Below, one piece after another: positions 15,796 through 24,612 of a stretch of DNA of 31,700 nt. The number at the start of each line of letters is the position of its first letter. Position 1 is the stretch's first letter. The position numbers were made by a program, and so were the translations under genes. Source of the stretch: Oscillospiraceae bacterium (GTDB lineage: Bacteria > Bacillota_A > Clostridia > Oscillospirales > Oscillospiraceae); contig JAGAFT010000127.1 in the NCBI GenBank assembly GCA_017627975.1, positions 1-31,700 of the forward strand, written 5' to 3'. A model generated the notes under the pieces. It made no database searches and had not been told where the DNA came from. It was given only the letters and a program-made list of their open reading frames with translations.

Positions 15796-16659
15796 ATGAA
15801 CAGTAAAAAAAGAAACTTCTTCACCATCCTCACGGTGCTGGTCCTCGGCATCGCGCTGGGAGTTGTTGTTTTTCTGATTCATGAGTCCTATTCCCTGACC
15901 CCGGCGCCGGCCCAGGCGGAGACACCCGCCCCGACCCCGACACCGACGCCGACCCCCACGCCAACCCCAACCCCGACGCCCACGCCGACACCTACGCCGA
16001 CACCCACGCCGGAGCCCTATGACCCGCCGGAGGACCTGCTCCGCTATCGTGAGCAGAACCCCCATGTGATCGCGCTGCTGGACATTCCGGGAACGAACAT
16101 CCACTATCCCATCCTGCAGCACCCCACCGAGGACAACTACTATCTGAACATCACCATCGAGGGCTACAGCGGCTATCCCGGCTCCATTTATACCAACCTG
16201 GAGGAAGGGCAGAACTTTGACACCTTCAACACGGTAATCTACGGACACAACATGAGCGACGGAAGCATGTTCGGCACACTCAACCAGTATGACAACGTCG
16301 AATACATGAAGCAGCACCGTGATATCCACATCTACACGATGACCGAGGAGCACGACTATAAGGTCTGTGCGATCGTAGTTTATGATGACCGCTATATTAC
16401 CTACACGTACAATGACATGATCGAAGCCGACCGCGCCGCTTATCTCCGCTCGCTTCAGAACGGAACGTGGCTGGACGATGTGAACGTCACCACCGACAGC
16501 CACATCATCACGCTCTCAACCTGCATTGGCGGCATGCCCGAGAACAGACGGCTTCTGATTGCAGTGGAGCAGGGAGACCGGGAACCGGATGCCCGGATTG
16601 TGCTCCCGACGGCAGATGCCGAGACCGTGTTTGCCGCGACCACCGCCGATATCGAGTAA
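15796..16659 (+). CDS. Class B sortase with Pro-Thr linker
   Basis: This 287-residue membrane-anchored transpeptidase joins sorting-signal proteins to the cell wall or pili. A basic N-terminus and membrane anchor (about 9-28) lead to a linker of 13 consecutive Pro-Thr pairs (residues 46-71), then a sortase B-like domain. The catalytic His151 is in YGHNM, Cys243 in LSTC and the Arg (251 or 252) in NRRLLIAVE. The linker would hold the catalytic domain away from the membrane. GGGAG lies about ten bases before ATG 15796. No LPxTG-type substrate gene is adjacent. A DUF1015 gene follows 11 bases downstream, probably on the same transcript. Confidence 0.92.
   Translation: MNSKKRNFFTILTVLVLGIALGVVVFLIHESYSLTPAPAQAETPAPTPTPTPTPTPTPTPTPTPTPTPTPTPEPYDPPEDLLRYREQNPHVIALLDIPGTNIHYPILQHPTEDNYYLNITIEGYSGYPGSIYTNLEEGQNFDTFNTVIYGHNMSDGSMFGTLNQYDNVEYMKQHRDIHIYTMTEEHDYKVCAIVVYDDRYITYTYNDMIEADRAAYLRSLQNGTWLDDVNVTTDSHIITLSTCIGGMPENRRLLIAVEQGDREPDARIVLPTADAETVFAATTADIE
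15931..16008 (+). repeat. Thirteen in-frame CCN-ACN hexamers encoding Pro-Thr pairs
   Basis: Thirteen six-base units encode Pro-Thr without a break. The third codon positions vary between units, so the tract is not a freshly expanded identical repeat. It forms the linker of the sortase. Confidence 0.95.
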
Positions 16660-16670
16660 AGGTTGTATTT

Positions 16671-17924
16671 ATGACAGAGAATTTATCAAAGAACCATGAC
16701 TGCTTCGGTGCTGCCGATGTTCTCCTTCCGGAGAACTGCGATCTGCAGCGCTGGGCAGTCATTGCATGTGATCAGTTTACATCCCAGCCCGCGTACTGGG
16801 AGAAGGTTGACAGCCTGACGGAGGGCGTGCCCTCGGCCGGACACCTGATCCTGCCGGAGTGCAGGCTCTCGACCTCCAAGGGGGCCATCGAAGAGATTCA
16901 TGAGACGATGGCGGACTATGTCGGGCGGGGACTCCTGCGGACATACCGCGACAGCTTCGTCTATATCGAACGCACGCTGCACAGCGGGCAGGTACGCCGC
17001 GGCCTCATCGGCATGGTGGACCTGGAGCAGTACGACTACAGCGGCGCGGTGGATGCCGCCGTGCGCGCGACCGAGCAGACGGTGGCCGAGCGGATTCCGC
17101 CCCGCATGGCGGTCCGAAGAGGGGCCCCACTGGAACTGCCGCACGTTCTGCTGCTCTGCAACGACGAACGCGGTGAGGTGATCGAGACCCTGACCGCCCG
17201 CCGGGACCGCCTGAAGAAGCTGTACGATTTTGAGCTGATGCTGGGCGGCGGACACATAGCCGGCTGGCTGGTGGAGGGGGAGGAAAAACGCGCCCTGGAG
17301 CGCCGAATCGCCGAGTATGAGCAGCGCGAGCGGCAAAAGCACCCGAACGCCCGTCTCCTTTATGCCGTGGGCGACGGAAACCACTCCCTTGCAACGGCAA
17401 AGGCCTGCTATGAGGAGCTGAAAGCACAGCATCCCGATCAGGACTTTACCCGGCATCCGGCCCGCTATGCGCTTTGCGAACTGAATAACATTCACGATTC
17501 CAGCCAGGTCTTCGAGCCGATTCACCGCATTGTGAAGCACTGCGACACGGAGAGCCTGATCCGGGATCTCATGGAGCGTCTCAATGCACCGGAGGGAACG
17601 CCGGTCCCCTGGGTCGGCGGCGGAAAGAGCGGCACGCTCTGCATCCCGGAAGAAGGGGAGCTGCTTCCGCTGGCACTTTTGCAGAGAGAGCTTGACCGAT
17701 GGCTGGCGGAGAACGAGGGCGAAATCGACTACATCCACGGCGACGCCGCGCTCCACGCATTGGAACACGAGTCGGGAAGCGTCGGCTTCCGGCTCCCGGC
17801 CATCGACAAGGAGAGCCTCTTCCCGGGAATCCTCTCGGGCGGCGTTCTGCCCCGCAAGACCTTCTCCATGGGCGAGGCCGAGGAAAAGCGTTACTATCTT
17901 GAGGCGCGGAAAATTCTGCCCTGA
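16671..17924 (+). CDS. DUF1015 family protein
   Basis: This 417-residue cytoplasmic protein of the DUF1015 family has no firmly established biochemical role that I know of. It opens with DVLLPENCDLQRWAVIACDQFTSQP, and the central block YAVGDGNHSLATAK (around 225-238) is the conserved GDGNHS/T signature of the family; NNIHDSSQVFEPIHRIV and SGGVLPRKTFSMGEAEEKRYYLE are also family-like. No membrane segment is visible. ATG 16671 was chosen because AAAGG sits eight bases upstream and the family homology begins there; the frame is open further back inside the sortase gene. Relatives are often found near serine-biosynthesis genes; here it sits between a sortase and the his operon, so context does not reveal its task. 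Confidence 0.88.
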   Translation: MTENLSKNHDCFGAADVLLPENCDLQRWAVIACDQFTSQPAYWEKVDSLTEGVPSAGHLILPECRLSTSKGAIEEIHETMADYVGRGLLRTYRDSFVYIERTLHSGQVRRGLIGMVDLEQYDYSGAVDAAVRATEQTVAERIPPRMAVRRGAPLELPHVLLLCNDERGEVIETLTARRDRLKKLYDFELMLGGGHIAGWLVEGEEKRALERRIAEYEQRERQKHPNARLLYAVGDGNHSLATAKACYEELKAQHPDQDFTRHPARYALCELNNIHDSSQVFEPIHRIVKHCDTESLIRDLMERLNAPEGTPVPWVGGGKSGTLCIPEEGELLPLALLQRELDRWLAENEGEIDYIHGDAALHALEHESGSVGFRLPAIDKESLFPGILSGGVLPRKTFSMGEAEEKRYYLEARKILP

Positions 17925-17968
17925 GCGGAATCCGGCTCCGGCCGCCGCTCCTTTGGGCAGAATTCCCC

Positions 17969-17996
17969 TTGACAAGTCCGTCTGGAATGGTATAAT
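17969..17996 (+). promoter_or_regulatory. Promoter of the histidine operon
   Basis: TTGACA at 17969-17974, a 16-base spacer and TATAAT at 17991-17996. The leader to hisD is only about 45 bases, with no room for a T-box or His leader-peptide attenuator. Confidence 0.88.
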
Positions 17997-18048
17997 CCTG
18001 CTGTCAACGATTTAGCTCGGTAAAGTAATAAAGCGAGAGGGCAATGCA

Positions 18049-19362
18049 GTGAGTTTATCAGAGAAAGAAAATGTGATCCGGATTCTGGAATACCGCGGGA
18101 TCGAGCAGGCCGAACTGACCAAGCCCCGCGGAAGCCATGCGGACGTATCCGCTTCTGTGAGAGAGATTCTGGAAGCGGTGAGGACGGAGGGCGACGAGGC
18201 CCTGCTGAGGTTTACGGAGCGCTTTGACCATGTGCGTCTGGATTCGCTTCAGGTGACGGAGGAAGAATGGGACGAGGGCCTGGAAAAAGTCGATGGGGCC
18301 TTTATGGACATCCTTCGTCAGGCCGCGGAGAACATCCGCCGTTATCATGAACAGCAGCGGCGTCAGAATTATATGATCACCGGCGAAGACGGCGTGGTGA
18401 TGGGAAAGATTTTCCGACCGATCGAGAAGGTGGGCATGTATGTTCCCAACGGCACGGCGGCCTATCCCTCCACGGTTCTGATGGACCTGGTCCCGGCCCG
18501 GATCGCGGGCTGTGAGGAGATCGTGATGGTCACGCCTCCCGGAGCCGACGGACGAGTGAACCCCTATATCCTCGCGGCGGCCAGAGTCGCCGGCATTACA
18601 AAGATTTTCAAGGTCGGCGGGGCGCAGGCCATTGCCGCCCTTGCCTACGGGACCGAGTCTGTGCCGAAGGTCTACAAAATCATCGGGCCGGGAAACGCCT
18701 ATGTGGCGGAAGCCAAGAAACAGGTGCACGGCCTGGTCTCCACCGACACCGTGGCGGGTCCGAGCGAGGTGCTGATCGTCGCCGATGAGAACAACGATCC
18801 CCGCATCCTCGCGGCGGATATGCTTGCCCAGGCGGAGCATGACCCGGATGCCTCGGCGATGCTGGTGACGGGGTCCGCGGCCCTTGCCGGTCAGGTGGCG
18901 CAGGAGCTGGAAAAACAGCTGGCCGTTCTGCCGCGGCGGGAAATCGCGGGCGCTTCGCTCAAAAACAACGGAATGATCATCCTGACCGACGGAAGCATGG
19001 ACATGGCCCTGGAGATCGCAAACCTCATCGCACCGGAGCATCTGGAGCTCTGCGTGGAAGAACCGATGCGGCTTCTGGGCCGGGTTCGCAACGCCGGATC
19101 CATCTTCCTCGGCCGCTACAGCCCGGAGCCTCTGGGCGACTACATGGCAGGACCGAACCACACGCTGCCGACCGGCGGCTCGGCAAAGTTTTCTTCACCG
19201 CTCTCGGTGGACGACTTTGTCACGGCGTCACAGTTTACCTGCTACACGAAGGAAGCGCTGAAAAAAATCGCCCCTTCCATTGTCCGCTTTGCCGGGGAAG
19301 AGGGCCTGCAGGGACATGCGCGAAGCATTCTGTCCCGTTTTGAGGGAAACACCGATGAGTAA
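18049..19362 (+). CDS. hisD: Histidinol dehydrogenase
   Basis: It carries out the last two steps of histidine synthesis, oxidising L-histidinol to histidine with two NAD+. The 437-residue product has all family blocks: PIEKVGMYVPNGTAAYPST, GGAQAIAALAYGT, IGPGNAYVAEAKK, VAGPSEVLIVAD, the zinc/catalytic region LAQAEHDPDA and APEHLELC, and GPNHTLPTGG. The start is GTG 18049, seven bases after GAGAGGG. It is first in the operon, where hisG (often with hisZ) would be expected upstream in many Bacillota. It overlaps hisC by eight bases. Confidence 0.96.
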   Translation: MSLSEKENVIRILEYRGIEQAELTKPRGSHADVSASVREILEAVRTEGDEALLRFTERFDHVRLDSLQVTEEEWDEGLEKVDGAFMDILRQAAENIRRYHEQQRRQNYMITGEDGVVMGKIFRPIEKVGMYVPNGTAAYPSTVLMDLVPARIAGCEEIVMVTPPGADGRVNPYILAAARVAGITKIFKVGGAQAIAALAYGTESVPKVYKIIGPGNAYVAEAKKQVHGLVSTDTVAGPSEVLIVADENNDPRILAADMLAQAEHDPDASAMLVTGSAALAGQVAQELEKQLAVLPRREIAGASLKNNGMIILTDGSMDMALEIANLIAPEHLELCVEEPMRLLGRVRNAGSIFLGRYSPEPLGDYMAGPNHTLPTGGSAKFSSPLSVDDFVTASQFTCYTKEALKKIAPSIVRFAGEEGLQGHARSILSRFEGNTDE

Positions 19363-20422
19363 GTATTTCACCGACCGCTTTGCGGCGCTGGTGCCCTATA
19401 CCCCCGGGGAACAGCCGCAGGAGCGACAGTACATCAAGCTCAATACGAATGAATCGCCCTTTCCGCCCTCACCGGGGGTTCTGAAAGCCGTGGAGGCGGA
19501 AGCGGGCCGGCTTCAGCTCTATTCCGACCCCGAAAGCCGCCTGGTGACCGAGGCTCTGGCCCGGCGTTACGGCGTGCGAAAAGACGAGGTTCTGGTGGGA
19601 AACGGCTCGGACGAGCTTCTGAACTTCGCGTTCATGGCCTACTGCGACGAGACCCATCCCGCGCTCTTTGCGGACATCACCTACGGCTTTTACCCGGTGT
19701 TTTCCGAGATTAACCATCTCCCCTGGATTGAAGTCCCGCTGCGGGAAGACCTGAGCCTCCGTCCGGAGGACTATCTCGACCTGAACGGCACCGTCTTCAT
19801 CGCAAATCCCAACGCGCCTACGGGCCTGGCCCTGCCCGCCTCGGAGATCGAGGCGATGCTGAAGGCCCGCCCGGACCGCATCCACGTGATCGACGAGGCC
19901 TATGTGGACTTCGGCGGAGAGAGCATGATCCCGTTTGTCGACCGGTATGACAATCTCCTGGTGATCCAGACCTTCTCCAAGTCCCGCTCCATGGCGGGGG
20001 CGCGCCTGGGCTTTGCGGTCGGCAATGCGGAACTCATCCGGGACCTGAACACCTTGAAGTATTCCACCAACCCCTATAACGTCAACCGCATGAGCGCCGC
20101 CGCCGGTGTTGCCGCGCTGCGGGAAGACGATTATTATGCGGAAAACGCCCGCCTGATCATGGAAAACCGTGACTGGACCATCGGGGAGCTTCGCGCCCTC
20201 GGCTTTGAGGTAACGGATTCCAGGTCCAACTTCATTTTTGCGCGCACGGACCGCATCGAAGGCGGGGCGCTCTATCGCGGATTGAAGGAGCGCGGTATTC
20301 TGGTGCGACATTTTGACAAGCCGCGGATTTCGGCTTATGTCCGCATCACGGTGGGGACGCGGGAACAGATGGAAGCATTTCTCCGTGAGACAAGATCAAT
20401 GCTGGAGGAGAGAGACGGATGA
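19355..20422 (+). CDS. hisC: Histidinol-phosphate aminotransferase
   Basis: This PLP-dependent class I/II aminotransferase converts imidazole-acetol phosphate to histidinol phosphate with glutamate. The 355-residue product shows KLNTNESPFPPSP at the N-terminus, GNGSDELL, ANPNAPTG, DEAYVDF with the PLP-contacting Asp and Tyr, and the PLP-lysine region TFSKSRSMAGARLG. The start was set at ATG 19355, which overlaps the hisD stop by eight bases and gives a family-length N-terminus; an upstream in-frame extension inside hisD is not supported. It overlaps hisB by four bases. Confidence 0.95.
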   Translation: MSKYFTDRFAALVPYTPGEQPQERQYIKLNTNESPFPPSPGVLKAVEAEAGRLQLYSDPESRLVTEALARRYGVRKDEVLVGNGSDELLNFAFMAYCDETHPALFADITYGFYPVFSEINHLPWIEVPLREDLSLRPEDYLDLNGTVFIANPNAPTGLALPASEIEAMLKARPDRIHVIDEAYVDFGGESMIPFVDRYDNLLVIQTFSKSRSMAGARLGFAVGNAELIRDLNTLKYSTNPYNVNRMSAAAGVAALREDDYYAENARLIMENRDWTIGELRALGFEVTDSRSNFIFARTDRIEGGALYRGLKERGILVRHFDKPRISAYVRITVGTREQMEAFLRETRSMLEERDG

Positions 20423-21009
20423 GAACGGCGGAAACAGTGCGAAACACGGCCGAGACGAAGATCAGTCTCCGGCTGAATCTGGACGGAAGCGGGGAGAACA
20501 GCATCGACAGCGGCTGCGGCTTTCTGAACCACATGCTGACGCTGTTTTCAAGGCACGGCGGCTTTGACCTGGAGCTTCGCTGTGTCGGGGACACGGATGT
20601 GGACTTTCACCACACCACCGAGGACATCGGGATCTGCCTGGGACGCGCCTTTCGCGAGGCGCTGGGCGACCTGAGGGGCATCCGGCGCTACGGAAGCATG
20701 CTGCTTCCCATGGACGAAACTCTGATCCTCTGTGCGCTGGACATCTCCGGCCGTTCTGGCTTCTATCCGGAGCTCCGGATCCCGACGGAAAAGGTCGGCG
20801 ATTTTGACACCGAGCTCTGTGCGGAGTTCTTCACGGCGTTTGCGAGGGAAGCGGGGGTCACCCTGCACCTGCGCCAGCTCGCGGGGAGCAACTCCCACCA
20901 CATTATCGAAGGCTGCTTCAAGGCCTTTGCCCGCGCCCTCAGCGAGGCGGCGTCCATCGACGAAAAGAATGCGGACCGTGTGCCCAGCACCAAGGGAGTC
21001 CTGGGATGA
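20419..21009 (+). CDS. hisB: Imidazoleglycerol-phosphate dehydratase
   Basis: It dehydrates imidazole glycerol phosphate to imidazole acetol phosphate. At 196 residues it is the monofunctional form without the phosphatase domain of E. coli HisB, consistent with a separate PHP-type phosphatase at the end of the operon. Manganese-binding motifs are visible: GFLNHML, the HHTTEDIG block and SNSHHIIEGCFKAFA. It starts by four-base overlap with hisC and ends by four-base overlap with hisH. Confidence 0.97.
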   Translation: MRTAETVRNTAETKISLRLNLDGSGENSIDSGCGFLNHMLTLFSRHGGFDLELRCVGDTDVDFHHTTEDIGICLGRAFREALGDLRGIRRYGSMLLPMDETLILCALDISGRSGFYPELRIPTEKVGDFDTELCAEFFTAFAREAGVTLHLRQLAGSNSHHIIEGCFKAFARALSEAASIDEKNADRVPSTKGVLG

Positions 21010-21617
21010 TCGCGATTGTGGATTACGGGGTGGGAAACCTCTTTTCGCTGCGCTGCTCGCTGCAGAGCCTGAACCTGGACGCGGTTGTGACCGCGGACCC
21101 CGCGGCCATTCGGAACGCCGACCGGGTGATTCTCCCGGGGGTCGGGGCCTTTGGCGACGCGATCGACAAGCTCCGTGCAACCGGACTGGACCGGACCGTC
21201 CTGGAAGAGGCAGGGCGCGGCAAACCGCTTCTCGGCATCTGCCTGGGGATGCAGCTGCTCTTTGACAAGGGCTATGAATTCGGCGAGCATGACGGCCTCG
21301 GCCTCCTGCGCGGCAGTGTGGTTCCCATGCAGGGCAGCATTCCGCCGGAGCTGAAGATCCCCCAGATGGGCTGGAACGCCCTGATCCAAAAGCGCCCCCA
21401 CCCGCTTCTTGCAGAGGTAAAGGAAAGGGACTGCGTCTATTTTGTCCATTCCTTCTATGCCGCCGACTGTGACGACAGTCTGGTGGCCACCACGGAGTAC
21501 GGCCGGGAGCTGACCGCCGTTGTGGCAAAGGACAACGTGATGGGCTGCCAGTTCCACCCGGAGAAGAGCGGGAACGTAGGCCTCAAGATCCTGCGTGCGT
21601 TTTCGGAGATGACTTGA
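21006..21617 (+). CDS. hisH: Imidazole glycerol phosphate synthase, glutaminase subunit
   Basis: HisH hydrolyses glutamine and channels ammonia to HisF. The 203-residue class I amidotransferase has the oxyanion region LPGVGAFGD, the nucleophile Cys in GICLGMQLLF (around 78-87), FVHSFYA, and the catalytic His and Glu in GCQFHPEKSG. Its start overlaps the hisB stop (ATGA). hisA, then hisF, follow. Confidence 0.97.
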   Translation: MIAIVDYGVGNLFSLRCSLQSLNLDAVVTADPAAIRNADRVILPGVGAFGDAIDKLRATGLDRTVLEEAGRGKPLLGICLGMQLLFDKGYEFGEHDGLGLLRGSVVPMQGSIPPELKIPQMGWNALIQKRPHPLLAEVKERDCVYFVHSFYAADCDDSLVATTEYGRELTAVVAKDNVMGCQFHPEKSGNVGLKILRAFSEMT

Positions 21618-21653
21618 GCCGCATGACAAAACACGGGAGACGGTAACGAAGCG

Positions 21654-22409
21654 ATGATACTTTATCCGGCAATTGACTTGTACGACGGCATGGCGGTGCG
21701 CCTGCGCCAGGGGCGATATGACGATATGACGGTCTATGACCGGGACCCGGAATCCCTTGCGCTTCGGATGCGTGAGGCCGGGGCGACCCACTTGCACATG
21801 GTGGACCTGGAGGGAGCACGCAGCGGCAGCACGGCGAACCTCGCCCTGATTGAAAAGATCGCTTCCGCCACGGGCCTGTTCATTGAGCTGGGCGGCGGAA
21901 TCCGAAGCATGGAGACTGTCCGGCGCTATCTGGACTGCGGCATTTCGCGGGCCATTCTCGGCACGGCTGCGGCGGAGAACGAGGAGTTCCTGCGCGAGGC
22001 CCTGGAGACCTTCGGGGCACAGATCGCCGTGGGCGTGGACCTGAAGGACGGCTTTGTCGCGGTGCGCGGCTGGGAAGAAAAAAGCAGCTGGACGGCGGAG
22101 GCCTTCTTCCGGCATCTTACGGAACTGAAGGTCCGGACCGTGATCTGCACCGACATCTCCCGGGACGGCGTCCTCGCCGGCAGCAACCACGACCTGTACG
22201 CGTCCCTGAACGAGCGCTATCCCATTGACCTGATCGCCTCGGGCGGGGTCTCCTCTCTGGAGGACATCCGGGGCCTGCGGGCTCTTGGCATGTCCGGCGC
22301 GATCCTGGGACGGGCGTATTACAGCGGCACGGTGACCCTGGAAGACGCGCTGGCCGCCGCGGCGGGAGACGACAGAGCGCCCGACGGGATGCCCGGCTCC
22401 GCCGGCTGA
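21654..22409 (+). CDS. hisA: Phosphoribosylformimino-5-aminoimidazole carboxamide ribotide isomerase
   Basis: HisA isomerises ProFAR to PRFAR on a (beta-alpha)8 barrel. The N-terminal PAIDLYDGMAVRLRQG with its catalytic Asp, the phosphate-binding ELGGGIRS, the second Asp in AVGVDLKDG and CTDISRDGVLAGSN are all present. At 251 residues it has a short Gly/Pro/Ala-rich tail beyond the barrel (last ~14 residues), slightly longer than usual. It is separated from hisH by 36 bases, with its own GGGAG ribosome binding site. Confidence 0.96.
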   Translation: MILYPAIDLYDGMAVRLRQGRYDDMTVYDRDPESLALRMREAGATHLHMVDLEGARSGSTANLALIEKIASATGLFIELGGGIRSMETVRRYLDCGISRAILGTAAAENEEFLREALETFGAQIAVGVDLKDGFVAVRGWEEKSSWTAEAFFRHLTELKVRTVICTDISRDGVLAGSNHDLYASLNERYPIDLIASGGVSSLEDIRGLRALGMSGAILGRAYYSGTVTLEDALAAAAGDDRAPDGMPGSAG

Positions 22410-22448
22410 GCCCGGAGCGGAGACAAGGCTTGGAAGGAGAAACCGCTT

Positions 22449-23213
22449 ATGATCACGAAACGGATTATCCCTTGCCTCGACGTGCGAAACGGCCGCGTCG
22501 TCAAGGGCGTGAATTTTGAAGGCGTGCAGGATGTCTCGGACCCGGTGCAGCTTGCCCGGCACTACTCCGACGAGGGCGCGGACGAGCTCGTGTTCTATGA
22601 CATCACCGCATCGGTCGAAGGCCGGAAACTCTTCACCGACGTGCTGCGCCGGGTGGCGGAACAGATCTTCATCCCGCTGACCGTGGGCGGCGGCATCAAC
22701 ACGGTGGAGGACTTCGACCGCGTCCTGAAATGCGGCGCGGACAAGGTGAGCGTCAATTCCGGCGCGATCCGCAATCCCGCGCTGATCCCGGAGGCGGCCC
22801 AGAAGTACGGAAGCCAGTGCGTTGTGCTCTCCGCGGACGTAAAGCGGGTGGACGGACGCTTTCATGTGTTCTCCCACGGCGGACGCATCGACACCGGCAT
22901 GGACGCGCTGGACTGGATCCGGCACGGTGTGGAGCTGGGTGCCGGGGAAGTGGTGCTGAACTCGATTGACACCGACGGCGTGAAGCAGGGCTTTGACCTC
23001 GAGATGCTCAACGCCGTGACCGCCATTGTGGACGTCCCGGTGATCGCCTCGGGCGGCGCCGGCGGCATCCAGGACTTCGTGACACTGTTCCGGGAAGCGC
23101 CGGGGGTGGACGCGGGTCTGGCGGCCTCAATCTTCCACTTCGGCGAGGTGCGCATCGGCAGCCTCAAGCAGACCCTGGCAGAAAACGGAATCAATGTGAG
23201 GAGAATCGGATGA
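22449..23213 (+). CDS. hisF: Imidazole glycerol phosphate synthase, cyclase subunit
   Basis: HisF uses ammonia delivered by HisH to form imidazole glycerol phosphate and AICAR from PRFAR. The 254-residue barrel begins with KRIIPCLDVRNGRVVKGVNF (catalytic Asp in LDVRNG) and carries PLTVGGGI, DKVSVNSGAI, the catalytic Asp of VLSADVKR and IASGGAGG. AAGGAG lies about eight bases before ATG 22449. It overlaps hisIE by four bases. Confidence 0.97.
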   Translation: MITKRIIPCLDVRNGRVVKGVNFEGVQDVSDPVQLARHYSDEGADELVFYDITASVEGRKLFTDVLRRVAEQIFIPLTVGGGINTVEDFDRVLKCGADKVSVNSGAIRNPALIPEAAQKYGSQCVVLSADVKRVDGRFHVFSHGGRIDTGMDALDWIRHGVELGAGEVVLNSIDTDGVKQGFDLEMLNAVTAIVDVPVIASGGAGGIQDFVTLFREAPGVDAGLAASIFHFGEVRIGSLKQTLAENGINVRRIG

Positions 23214-23851
23214 TCACGATCGACGAACTGAAATTTGACGAAAAGGGCCTGATCCCCACTGTGGTTCAGGACTTTGAAACCGGCCGGGTCCTGACCCTGG
23301 CGTATATGAACCGCGAGAGCCTGGAGATCTCGCTGGAAAAGCATCTGACCTGCTTCTGGAGCCGTTCGCGGCAGGAGCTGTGGCTGAAGGGCGAGACTAG
23401 CGGCAATTACCAGCACATCGTGTCGGTTACGGCAGACTGTGACCGGGACGCCCTGGTGGTAAAGGTCCGGAAAGACGGCCCCGCCTGCCATCTGGGCACG
23501 GAGTCCTGCTTCGAGTATCCGCTTCTGGTGGAAGAGGAGGACTTTTCCCTGGATACGCTTTATGCCCTGCTGCAGAGCCGGAAAGAAACCCTTCCCGAGG
23601 GCTCCTATACCAGCTATCTCTTCCAGAAAGGCCTGGACAAAATCCTGAAAAAGGTGGGCGAAGAGTGCACAGAGGTCATCATCGCGGCCAAGGGCGGCGA
23701 GCGCGCCGAAACGGTGTATGAGGTCGCAGACCTCTGCTACCACGTTATGGTCATGATGGTGGAAATGGGCATCCGTCCGGAGGAGATCCGCGCGGAGCTG
23801 GCCTCCCGCCATGTGATCGATCATAAGGTCAAGCAGGAGAAAATGGCATGA
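23210..23851 (+). CDS. hisIE: Bifunctional phosphoribosyl-AMP cyclohydrolase / phosphoribosyl-ATP pyrophosphatase
   Basis: This fused enzyme covers steps two and three of histidine synthesis. The HisI domain (about 1-105) has CFWSRSRQELWLKGETSGN and the metal-binding Asp/Cys motifs CDRDALVV and CHLGTESCF. The HisE domain (about 112-205) has SYLFQKGLDKILKKVGEECTEVIIAAK and the all-helical MazG-like metal site (EE..E), continuing into DLCYHVMVMM. The fusion order, HisI then HisE, is the usual one. It joins the phosphatase gene by four-base overlap. Confidence 0.97.
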   Translation: MITIDELKFDEKGLIPTVVQDFETGRVLTLAYMNRESLEISLEKHLTCFWSRSRQELWLKGETSGNYQHIVSVTADCDRDALVVKVRKDGPACHLGTESCFEYPLLVEEEDFSLDTLYALLQSRKETLPEGSYTSYLFQKGLDKILKKVGEECTEVIIAAKGGERAETVYEVADLCYHVMVMMVEMGIRPEEIRAELASRHVIDHKVKQEKMA

Positions 23852-24612
23852 CTTTTTCCAACTACCATACGCATACCACGTACTGCGACGGTGCGGACAC
23901 CCCGGAGGAACTGGTTCTGGAGGCAATCCGCCTGGGCTGCCCGGAGATCGGCTTCTCCGGGCATTCGCATCTGACCGAGCATGAGGGCAGCATGACGGTG
24001 CAGGGGACACTGGACTATTGTGCGGAGATCCGCCGCCTTCAGAAACAGTATGCGGACAGAATCAACGTCCGCCTCGGAATTGAACAGGATATCTATTCCG
24101 TGATTGACCGTTCGCTGTATGATTATGTGATCGGAGCAGTCCACTGGATTGAGAAAAACGGAAAACTGTATGCGGTCGATGATTGCCGCGAGACCTTTGT
24201 CCATACGGTCCATACGGTGTATGACGGCGACTTCTATGCCTGTGTGGAAGATTACTATGAGGTTGTCGCCACACTCTGGGAACGAACCCATTGCGACGTG
24301 ATTGCCCACTTCGACCTGATCACCAAATACAACGAGGGAAACGCACTCTTCGATTCGGAGCATCCCCGCTATCGCGCGGCGGCCGAGCGTGCGCTGGACC
24401 GCCTGGCGGAGTGCCCGGTCCTTCTGGAGGTCAACACCGGCGCCATGGCCAGGGGCTACCGCACGGAACCTTACCCGGCCCCGCGATACCGGCAGCGTTG
24501 GCTGGATGCCGGGAAGGAACTGATCTTCTCCTCGGACTGCCACGACCGGCGCTTCCTGCTTCACGGCTTTGAGGCGCTGAAGGACGTCCCTCACAGGGAG
24601 ACGCTATGCTGA
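23848..24612 (+). CDS. Histidinol-phosphatase, PHP family
   Basis: This 254-residue PHP-domain phosphoesterase most likely dephosphorylates histidinol phosphate, the step between HisC and HisD. Metal-binding motifs are the N-terminal NYHTHTTYCDG, FSGHSHLTEHE, GIEQD, GAVHWI, VIAHFDLI and SSDCHD. It overlaps hisIE by four bases, and the operon contains no other phosphatase, which supports the assignment (HisJ/HisK type). It is linked by seven-base overlap to the RNA methyltransferase gene downstream. Confidence 0.92.
   Translation: MTFSNYHTHTTYCDGADTPEELVLEAIRLGCPEIGFSGHSHLTEHEGSMTVQGTLDYCAEIRRLQKQYADRINVRLGIEQDIYSVIDRSLYDYVIGAVHWIEKNGKLYAVDDCRETFVHTVHTVYDGDFYACVEDYYEVVATLWERTHCDVIAHFDLITKYNEGNALFDSEHPRYRAAAERALDRLAECPVLLEVNTGAMARGYRTEPYPAPRYRQRWLDAGKELIFSSDCHDRRFLLHGFEALKDVPHRETLC

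Noticed and set aside
15931..16008. Hexamer tract as a CRISPR-like or microsatellite array
   Set aside because: Units are contiguous, in frame and synonymously varied, and there are no spacers; it is a coding linker.
16467..16670. N-terminal extension of the DUF1015 protein into the sortase gene
   Set aside because: The extension is an alternative frame of the sortase C-terminus; ATG 16671 has a spaced ribosome binding site and the family start.
18000..18048. T-box or histidine leader attenuator before hisD
   Set aside because: The leader is only about 45 bases and has no His codon run, T-box sequence or terminator hairpin.
20763..22925. 720-codon open frame on the minus strand across hisB, hisH, hisA and hisF
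   Set aside because: Antisense shadow of GC-rich genes. Its translation shows no recognisable domain, while the plus strand encodes four clear enzymes.
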